Assembly: GCF_000002865.3 (NCBI RefSeq) | Contig: NW_001865048.1 | Span: 646,098 to 710,097 of the forward strand | Reading direction: 5' to 3' | Origin: Monosiga brevicollis MX1 | Lineage: Eukaryota > Opisthokonta > Choanoflagellata > Craspedida > Salpingoecidae | DNA length: 64,000 nt | In this document: one piece after another, positions 56,930-64,000 of the stretch | How positions within the stretch are numbered: the first letter of the stretch is position 1 | How the letters are laid out: every line of letters starts with the position of its first letter | Position numbers and translations under genes: made by a program | The notes under the pieces: generated by a model | What the model was told of the DNA's origin: nothing | Database searches by the model: none | Seen by the model: only the letters and a program-made list of their open reading frames with translations

Positions 56930-59302
56930 ATGGCCCCACCGGGCCCGCTTGGAGCTCGGTATGTGGTTCGATCGCAGATTAGCGCGCTGTGTCGCATGGT
57001 GCGGCCGGCTGAGCTGGCGCTGCAGTTTAATGTCGAGCCGCAAACGCGGATTCGGGGCTTTGTGGTCGTCGGCCACGACCAGCGCCGGCTCGGCATCAAC
57101 GCCAACGCCGACGTGGTGATTCTCGTACATCCTGATGCTGAAGGCGTCTTCTATGCCAGTGCCAACCGCATTCGTGCCGAACCCGGCCCGCCCTCGGAGC
57201 GTGCCCTCAAGTTGGCCGACCGCGTTATCGCCGAGGGCAGGGCCGTCATGCCCGCCATCACAGACTCACCAGCCGCGACACCGGCATATAGCCGCCGCAG
57301 CTCGACACTGACAACTTCAGTGCCACCATCGCGTATGGCTACGCCGCGACCGGCCACGCACTCCCAAGTCCTCAAGGACGCTGCTGTCGCTGCTGCGGCC
57401 GGTGTTCGCCGGCCACAGCCTGTCAATCTTGGCGAACTAGACATTGAGGACGACAGTCAGCCTGATACACCTGCGCTACGTCTACCGCAGGCTGCGCCTG
57501 ATGAAGTGTGTGCCTTTGAAGGATGGGGCACTGCTCACGAACATCTGAACGGACCCAAGCTACTGCGCGAGCCTCGCGTCAATCTATCCAGTGATTTTCG
57601 TCCCCAAGCCCTGTTCTCCGCCTTCTTCCCCCCCAAGGCCCTGGACCGTATGGTCCGAGCAACAAATGCTGCTGCGCCTACCCTGCGTCTGGAACGGGAA
57701 GAACTGCTGTGCTTCTTTGGTTTTCACATGGTAGCTGCCACTCTGGCCTCCCCTACCGAGGAGTGCTGGCGCCGAACACATAACAAATATGACCTGATAC
57801 CGCCTTTTATTGATGCCATGTCGTTAAATCGCTTTCGTGACATTGCCGCCCACTTGAAACTGACTGATGCTTCAGACAACCCCAACGAACCGGATCCTTA
57901 CCATGGCGTGCGCGAACTTGTTACCGACTGGAACGAGCGCATGGCCGATGTGTACGATCCGTCAGGCCTGGCAGCTGTATTTGAGGCGCCAACAGTGCAC
58001 CACTGCGACAGCATTCCTGACGCTGTTGCAGCACGCCAGTGCCCACTGCCCCTAGGCCACGAGTATCATGGCATCTGCGACGCTGATACAGGCGTGACAT
58101 TTGCTTTGGAAATTGAGGAAGGACCGCATCGCCCACTGCGCCTGGGTCGGCGGCCCTTTGATGCAACGCATCCGAGCGTCACCGCCCTCCTCCTGCGCCT
58201 CACGACCACCATTCAAGGTGCCGAGCGTGCAGTGGTCCTGGGTCCATCCTTGTGCTCGCTGGAGGCCATGGTGGACTTGCATCGCCACGGGATCCACGCT
58301 GTCACTGCCGCAAAGAAGCGCCCCGGCTGGCCGCGTCACGTGCCCGGCGAAGAAGTCACGGCACATCTAGCACAATGTGTGCCAGGCAAGGTTCAAAGTC
58401 GTGCTGGTCGCCTTCAGGGCGTACCCTTGCAACTCTTCGCCGCCAACCATGTAACGCATAACCTGCTCGTGGTGGCCTCGTACGGCACTCCAGACCCGTG
58501 CTCGTCACACGTTATGTGGACTGCTCAGGGCCAGCGTTTCGTGGCCCATCGCACCAACGCCATGCATGACTACTACCGTGGTCGGCAAGCATGTGTTGAC
58601 CAGCGCAAGCTCTGTCGGGAAATGTGCGAGGCTCTGGAGCGCAGTTGGGTCCCCCAGGATTGGGCCACGCGCCAGCTTGTTTTCCTCCTCTCCCTCACCT
58701 TAGTCAATGGCATGTGTCGCTTCAACAAGATGCTCACGTCCAGGCGCAATCCCAATGGTGTGGTCTCCGTTGCACATTTCTGCCAGGCCGTGGGTGCGGC
58801 TCTGATTGCCGAGTGGGAGGAGCGCTCCGAAAATCGCCCTCTCGTTGCCGATTTTTTGGCTCCCCGTACGCCCATAGCACTAAAAACTTCGACACAGCTG
58901 CCCAGACCGGACCTGGCATCCTCGGGGCAGCCGACGCAAACGGGATCGCCGATGCTGCAGCGAACTGCGACTCCTATGGAGGTCGCAAGCCCGGCCACAG
59001 TTGTGGCCACTCCCGACCCAATGCCAGAAGCCCCGAGTGCGCTGGCTACACCAGAGCGGCAGGCTGCACCGGGCCAGGGCGCGACGGAACATGGACAGGA
59101 GCATTACTTAATTAAGCTGCCTTTGTACGAGGCGTACAAGCCCGGCAAGCGTACTGCGTATCCCCGACAGCCCGTTCGATGCCGGGGGGATGGATGCACC
59201 CGCATGATTCGCACCTACTGCGCCTGCTCGCGCCTCCTATTGTTATGCGAGGGTTGCTTTGCCATTCATGCTGCTAAAGCAGCACAATCTCCGCACACTT
59301 GA
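56930..59302 (+). CDS. piggyBac-derived (PGBD-like) protein, probably domesticated
   Basis: One uninterrupted 790-residue frame from ATG 56930 in an otherwise intron-dense region. Residues about 220-650 follow the piggyBac transposase core: PQALFSAFFPPKALDRMV with RATNAA, REELLCFFGFHMV, PFIDAMSLNRFRDIAAHLKL, WNERMADVYDPSG, GHEYHGICDADTG. The C-terminus (about 751-778) has the Cys-rich domain (CRGDGCTRMIRTYCACSRLL then LCEGCFAIH). By eye alignment to insect piggyBac, the first catalytic Asp (in the usual 'DE' after Y.PG/S) is Phe-351, the second (in 'DN.FTS') lies in VVLGPSLCS with no Asp, the third Asp is kept as D557 (CVDQ), and the fourth is absent. An added N-terminal region of about 200 residues has an unrecognised globular start and a Pro/Ser-rich linker. 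Transposase activity is unlikely. I did not identify terminal inverted repeats or TTAA flanks. Confidence 0.86.
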   Translation: MAPPGPLGARYVVRSQISALCRMVRPAELALQFNVEPQTRIRGFVVVGHDQRRLGINANADVVILVHPDAEGVFYASANRIRAEPGPPSERALKLADRVIAEGRAVMPAITDSPAATPAYSRRSSTLTTSVPPSRMATPRPATHSQVLKDAAVAAAAGVRRPQPVNLGELDIEDDSQPDTPALRLPQAAPDEVCAFEGWGTAHEHLNGPKLLREPRVNLSSDFRPQALFSAFFPPKALDRMVRATNAAAPTLRLEREELLCFFGFHMVAATLASPTEECWRRTHNKYDLIPPFIDAMSLNRFRDIAAHLKLTDASDNPNEPDPYHGVRELVTDWNERMADVYDPSGLAAVFEAPTVHHCDSIPDAVAARQCPLPLGHEYHGICDADTGVTFALEIEEGPHRPLRLGRRPFDATHPSVTALLLRLTTTIQGAERAVVLGPSLCSLEAMVDLHRHGIHAVTAAKKRPGWPRHVPGEEVTAHLAQCVPGKVQSRAGRLQGVPLQLFAANHVTHNLLVVASYGTPDPCSSHVMWTAQGQRFVAHRTNAMHDYYRGRQACVDQRKLCREMCEALERSWVPQDWATRQLVFLLSLTLVNGMCRFNKMLTSRRNPNGVVSVAHFCQAVGAALIAEWEERSENRPLVADFLAPRTPIALKTSTQLPRPDLASSGQPTQTGSPMLQRTATPMEVASPATVVATPDPMPEAPSALATPERQAAPGQGATEHGQEHYLIKLPLYEAYKPGKRTAYPRQPVRCRGDGCTRMIRTYCACSRLLLLCEGCFAIHAAKAAQSPHT

Positions 59303-59739
59303 ATTGAATTGTGAGCTTTGCTCGCCCCACAGTCTCCTTCCCATAGCGAATCCCTATCTTTGCACGTACGCCCAGCCACAGCGATCCAAGGCCATGCCAG
59401 ACTCATTGAGCGTGCATTTGTCTGCCTTTGGTCCCGCCATGTCCCACACACTTGATTTGACAACGCTCCTCTTCTTTGCTTTCAGGTTATGTGCACTGTC
59501 GTCGTCGTCTTGCTTCGCATGCTAATTCTCTCTCCGTTTCTCTCTTTCTGGTTGTAGTTGTGCTTTTCCTTTGTGTCTTTGCTGTTTATACCTTTCTCTT
59601 GCTCACACCATCCATTCTCTCTCTCTGTCAAACTCTCTCAAACTCTCGCTCGTTCTCTCTCAAAACTCTTTCTTTGTATCTTTTTTTTTCCTCTCTCAAT
59701 GGCATATAGGTGATCCAGCGGGTGGGGACCAGCAGCACC
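59303..59739. other. spacer, CT-rich
   Basis: 3' flank of the piggyBac-derived gene and 5' flank of ZRANB2. CT-rich 59605-59695 with several TCTC runs and T tracts. No exon seen. Confidence 0.55.
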
Positions 59740-61782
59740 ATGTCGAGCTACGGTACGTTCTTATCCTTTAGATAGAGGGCAGACCGTGATGATGATCGGT
59801 GTGGGACAGCTGGCACCGGCTGGGACTCGGAGAAGAGTCGGGTGATGTGCTCATTCTCAAAGTATCTTCAGGGTACGATCGTCGGCGCGGCGACCGGCGC
59901 GATGACCGGCGCGGCGACCGGCGCGATGACCGGCGCGATGACCGACGCGATGATCGACACCGGGGCGAGCACCGAGGTGGACATCACGGAGAGTACCGTG
60001 ACTTCCAAGACGGCCGTGACGGCCGGGGTCATGGTGGCCATGGTAGATATGATGCTCCCGGTGGCCCCGGTGGCTATGGTGATCGCGGCGACCCTCGTGG
60101 TGGGCGCGGCGGCTTTCGCGGCGGATACGGCCGGGACGGACCTCCAGGCCCACCGCGGGACATGGACCGACGAGGCCCTCCTGGTAAGAAGCTCACATGT
60201 AGCTTATGATTGGTGGCTGGTGCCAATGCTTGCACCCACTCACTCAGACATTGCTGTAGGCGGCAGCGGTCGCGGGTTCGGACGCGGTGGGGGACGTGGC
60301 GGCGGACGTGGTGGCGGACCGGGTGGAGAGCATGCTGGAGACTGGATTTGCCCCAACGCTGAGTCAGTACTAGCTTGTGCCAAATGACTGGCCGGCCTTG
60401 AGAGGCCTCTTCTGCTTCCCTGGTTTTTTTTTTTCATCCCTTCTTTTTTCTCCGTCAATTCTGAGCCTCTTATACTCTCCCTTTTGCCCTTTTGTGAACC
60501 GGTCAACCGAGCAGGTGCAGCAATAAGAACTTTGCACGCCGAATGGAGTGTCAGCGATGCCACACCGGTCTGCTTTCGCTCTCTGTTTGTCTTCTGAGTG
60601 GTGCCCTTTGTGTCGTACCAAACCATCTTGCCTTCTCACAGCTTGCCATGTGTCTTGATATTCAGCTCGTCCAATGTCTGCTCGACCCAAAGGCAACGTG
60701 GTCATTGGCGAGTCGGTGCGTTATAACTCCTGCTCTGCATTGTAGAGCCTTATGCACATTCCCTTGCTCAAGCATCCTTTTGTCGCTCCTACTCTTGTGC
60801 CATCGAGACAGGCTGCTCGCGGCAGCAACGGTCTCTTCAAACCCACGGATTGGCAGTGTGCCAAGTGTGGCAACGTCAATTGGCAATCTCGTTCACGATG
60901 CAACATTTGTCAGTGGCCTCGGGAAGGCAAAGTGGAAGTGCGCGACGGGTACGTCTCCTGGATCCTGGTCTATCTCTGCTTGTGCTATAGCCTGCCGCAC
61001 AGATTACGCCTTGCATTCCCATAACCACCATTGTCCCCGTATCCCTGTGCAGCTTGGGGGGTGGATTCAAGGAAAATGCTGACGTAGAGTATGACCGGCA
61101 CGATTCCGATTCAGAAATGTACGACGACTTTGGCCGCTTGAAGAAAAAGTATCGTGGCCAGAACGAGGGCAAATCACTTGTGCGCGAGGTGAGTCAATTG
61201 ACGCTCCTCTCCTCGCTTGACGCAGTTGCATTCTTGCTGGCCCAAAGGCCCTGCGTATTCCATTCATCACGACGGGTACATGTGTTGGCGTGCAACCTAG
61301 GTGGTTGGTGAAGATCAGGGACAGGTATGGAACGTCCCTCCGTTTTCAAACGACAAGACAACCTTCTTATATTAATGCCCATCGTCTTTGCACATTCTGA
61401 ATGGCGCCAACAACTTGCAGACCACATCAAGCATCGGGGCTGGGGACAGCGCGGTCGCTTCCGCAAGGGCGCGCGAGGAAGAGGAAGAGGAAGAGGATGA
61501 TGAGGATGTGGATGTGTCCAAGTATCAGGTATTTATTGCATATGCTATCGCTGCACATCTCGCCATTTTACCAGCGGAACCTAATGACTCTATGGTTTAC
61601 TCATGTATTTGCCACGAATGACCTTATTCATCAGTTGGATGGTGACGAAGAGGAAGAGGACGACGATGAAGATGGTACGCTTCCGCCTCCCCCAAGCACA
61701 CACACACAGCGATTTGGTGCACACAACTCTGACTTGAGGTGCAAACCATTTTATAGTTGACTTGTCCAAGTACGAGTTGTAA
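59740..61782 (+). CDS. ZRANB2: ZRANB2 (RanBP2-type zinc-finger splicing factor) with RGG/DRRD-rich N-terminus
   Basis: Nuclear RNA-binding protein; in animals ZRANB2's two zinc fingers bind AGGUAA-like single-stranded RNA at 5' splice sites. ATG 59740 (MSSYG) splices to an Arg/Asp/Gly-rich exon (59874-60182: repeats of DRRD/GDRRD, then GGRGGFRGG) and a second RGG stretch (GRGFGRGGGRGGGRGGG). Zinc finger 1 is split over two exons (GDWICPNAE, CSNKNFARRMECQRCHT), and zinc finger 2 is DWQCAKCGNVNWQSRSRC with NICQ. LGGGFKENADVEYDR then YDDFGRLKKKYRGQNEG match the conserved ZRANB2 post-finger block. Short acidic exons end in VDVSKYQ and VDLSKYEL, matching the DLSKY pair of the human protein. The C-terminal SR domain of animal ZRANB2 is missing, and the protein stops at TAA 61780-61782. 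The RGG-rich N-terminus is an addition relative to human. Confidence 0.92.
59874..59960 (+). repeat. in-frame CGGCGCGAYGAC-type tandem repeat in ZRANB2
   Basis: Units of CGCGATGACCGG/CGCGGCGACCGG in tandem encode alternating DRRD and GDRR. Imperfect, about seven copies. Confidence 0.85.
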
Positions 61783-62122
61783 ACCATCAAGACTGCCGAC
61801 ACAAGTTTCTGTTCCTGGGCACGGCCTGCTTGCCTGTCGGGTGAAGTGGTTGCTTAACCTAGGTTTCATGATCAGAATTCTAAAATGCCTTTGCCTGACA
61901 TTCAAACTGACATTCAAAAGGGGTGAGCTGTCTCAACTCAATTCAGGATCAGGGCGTGATTAGCGCGCTGCGCCACCAATTTATAGCACTCCCTGATGCC
62001 CTTCTTGCTCAATCATTGCACAAAACACGTTGCAAGGCTAGTAGAACAGCATCTACATGTAGTGAGTTGATCAACAAAACCAGGCACCCCAAAAAACACA
62101 GGCTGGCTGACCAATCTACAGG
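61783..62122. other. convergent spacer
   Basis: 3' flanks of ZRANB2 (+) and CCDC40 (-). AT-richer; no feature seen. Confidence 0.55.
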
Positions 62123-64000
62123 TTAGATGGTTTTATGGGAGACCTGCAGCTGTAAACCGATGAGAGACTTGATGCTCTCCAGCATTGGCCTAGCCTCAGG
62201 CTCGATGTTGAGCATGTAGTCCACCACGCCATGAAGCGCCTGCAACTTGTTCTCCTGCGCCTCAAGCTTTGAAGGGTAGACTTCTGGATCTTTGTAACGG
62301 CGGCGCTGCCGCCCTGCCTCCACGCCTTCAAAATACTTGATCGTATCTTGGTGGTGAACCAATGTCTCCAAGTTCTACACCACCAGCAGAAGTTGAGAGG
62401 GCGCCGCACCTATGATGATGGGCGAGCCAAGACGCAACGCTGACCTGTTGGCGCTCGCCATGAAGAGACATGACTCGCTCCTGCAGCTGCTTGTACTGGC
62501 TGGACAGTTGGGCTGTCTCCTGTCGATACTCCTCAACGCTTCGTTGCACCTACACGCAAGCCGAAAACGCCATCGAGTGAATGTAGCAGCACGAAGCACA
62601 CACGAGCGGATTGCATAGGGTCTCATAACACGATGGCATCGTAGCAAGGTGGTACAAGAACACGCACTGCCTCAGTCTCTGCATCAGCCTCAGCAATGTT
62701 CTCCTGCGCATGACGAGCGTCCGCAATAGCCTGCTTAACCTTGCGCTTCAGCTCCAGCACCTGCGCCACGGCACCGCAAGCCAGTACGTGAGGCAAATAA
62801 ACGCAAGATCATCTTGGGACAAGCGTGGACAAGCGGGAGAGTGAAGCACAAGGGTGCAGCATAATTTGAATTGGGCCGTGGGGGTGGGGGATTACCTCCT
62901 TCTGCACTGTCTGCGAGGTGGGCTGTCCTTTCTTTGCAGCCAGTCGTGCCTTGCTTCCGATGGTGCCACGCCGATCAACGGAGCGCTCCATCTTCAGAAA
63001 GACATAGCCAAACGCATCGACCCGTAAGACGGACAAAGTAGGGCGAAGGGTCGCTGATAGGCGAAGAAAGTAAAGTGGCTAGGATGATGGCATCTGCTCA
63101 TACCTCTTTGATCAGCTCTTCCTTTTGACGGTCGAGTTGAGCAAGTCGCAGCGTCATGCGGTGGATTTCGCCGCGCATACTGTTCAGCTCATCGGCACCC
63201 TCATTCTGATTGAGTTCCGCTTTGGTTTCCTGCACGCAGAAATCCGGTCAGCGGGACGCTTGCATCAACTGATGGAGAAAAATTAAAATGGCACCCAACG
63301 CTGCGGCTGACCTTGGCCAACTGAATCTTCTTCTCCCAGAGCAGCAGCTGACGCTCAGCCTCAACCACGGCGTTGAGAAGGCGTGTGCGCTCTTCTTCGA
63401 TCTGTTGCAGCTCAGACTGCAGATGCACACATAGCGCCTCTTCCTCCTACCATCCACAAAGCGGGACAACATGCAGGGAAAAAGCTCGGCATCAGACAAG
63501 ACACGGATGGTTGGTGGTCCTGGTGGTCCTGGTGGATCAGGCAAGTGAGATTGCAAAACATACGCGCAGCTGGCGAACGAAATCGGCTTCCATGAGTTGA
63601 TGGTTTTGCTGCAAATCTTCTTGTTTGCCGCTGCGCAAGAAATCAAATGACATTTTGCGGTGAGTCTGAATCGGGCGAGGGAAATGCCATCAGTGTCGAA
63701 AAGGATGAAGGATTCATGCGTGTGCGTGCATACCGATTACTGGTCACCAGAGTGTTGAGCTTGACAAGTTCATTTTGCAGCTGCTTGAACAGGCGTTCCT
63801 GATCGCGGATCTCACCGCGACGCTGCTCCGTTTCCGCGTCGAGTCGATATTGACGCTCCGAGAGCACCTGATGCTTCGTGCGAAGCTCGTCGAGCTGTTT
63901 TTGCTCCGCCTCAAGACGGCGCTCCTGTGCCACAAGCTCACTCTGGCGAGACAGCCATCTGTGCAAATCGACAAGGAGGAAACATTGAGTGTGCGTAACT
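62123..64000 (-). CDS. CCDC40: CCDC40 (axonemal ruler protein), C-terminal part, runs off right edge
   Basis: Flagellar coiled-coil protein; with CCDC39 it forms the 96-nm axonemal ruler that places dynein arms and radial spokes. Only the C-terminal portion is in the window. Reading leftwards from 64000: RWLSRQSELVAQERRLEAEQ, DQERLFKQLQNELVKLNTLV, QLMEADFVRQLR, LLNAVVEAERQLLLWEKKIQ then LAK, GEIHRMTLRLAQLDRQKEEL, MERSVDRRGTIGSKARL, VLELKRKVKQAIADARH, and the last exon with EVYPSKLEAQENKLQALHGV and MLNIEPEARPMLESIKSLIG before TAA at 62123-62125. The LLWEKKIQLAK, GEIHRM.LRL and ME.aV.RR.T blocks are, to my knowledge, characteristic of CCDC40. At least eight exons with short introns. The presence of this gene fits a flagellated organism. 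Confidence 0.91.

Overview
The window reads as nuclear DNA of a compact, intron-rich protist, most likely a choanoflagellate of the Monosiga brevicollis type. This is inference from gene content. It carries a receptor tyrosine kinase with extracellular LRR and LDL-receptor modules, the lysosomal 'uncovering enzyme' NAGPA with EGF repeats, animal-type MGRN1 and ZRANB2, flagellar CCDC40, and meiotic DMC1 and TEX11. Coding exons are GC-rich and split by many introns of roughly 50-130 bases with GT..AG ends. Spaces between genes are short and carry (TG)n, (CT)n/(GA)n and (CA)n microsatellites. I found 21 protein genes, one of them running off the right edge. I saw no rRNA, tRNA, CRISPR array or retroelement.

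Left third (1-22,110): an aldo-keto reductase (+), a SAM-like/proline-rich/PH adaptor (+), a HURP/DLGAP5-type GKAP-domain mitotic protein (-), the meiotic TPR protein TEX11/ZIP4/SPO22 (-) head to head with the recombinase DMC1 (+), an unrecognised basic protein (-), a GT22 GPI mannosyltransferase of PIGZ/SMP3 type (+), and a histone-fold protein of POLE4/CHRAC1 type with long acidic arms (-).

Middle (22,798-46,915): E3 ligase MGRN1/RNF157 (+), ribosome-biogenesis helicase DDX27/Drs1 (+), the LRR-LDLa receptor tyrosine kinase (-), a small CHCH-like cysteine protein (-), a protein with two copies of a short helical 'QR..IL..VA.G.L..eEAL.LL' repeat (+), NAGPA (-), and the kinetochore scaffold KNL1/Spc105 (+) with an RVSF PP1 site and eight MELT-like modules, five of them nearly identical.

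Right (48,253-64,000): an AMPK-related kinase with a UBA-like segment (+), a dihydroflavonol/cinnamoyl-CoA-reductase-like enzyme followed by a tropinone-reductase-like SDR (both +), an apparently intronless piggyBac-derived gene whose catalytic acidic residues look mostly replaced (+), ZRANB2 with an added Arg/Gly/Asp-rich N-terminus (+), and the C-terminal part of CCDC40 (-).

The genes do not form a pathway. The concentration of chromosome-segregation and meiosis genes (HURP, TEX11, DMC1, POLE4-like, KNL1), and especially the TEX11/DMC1 divergent pair, is the main contextual signal. Exon joins were read by eye from splice consensus and frame. Models for SAM-PH, HURP, DMC1, AKR and the CHCH-like gene were checked for phase at every junction. 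The others are approximate at some junctions.
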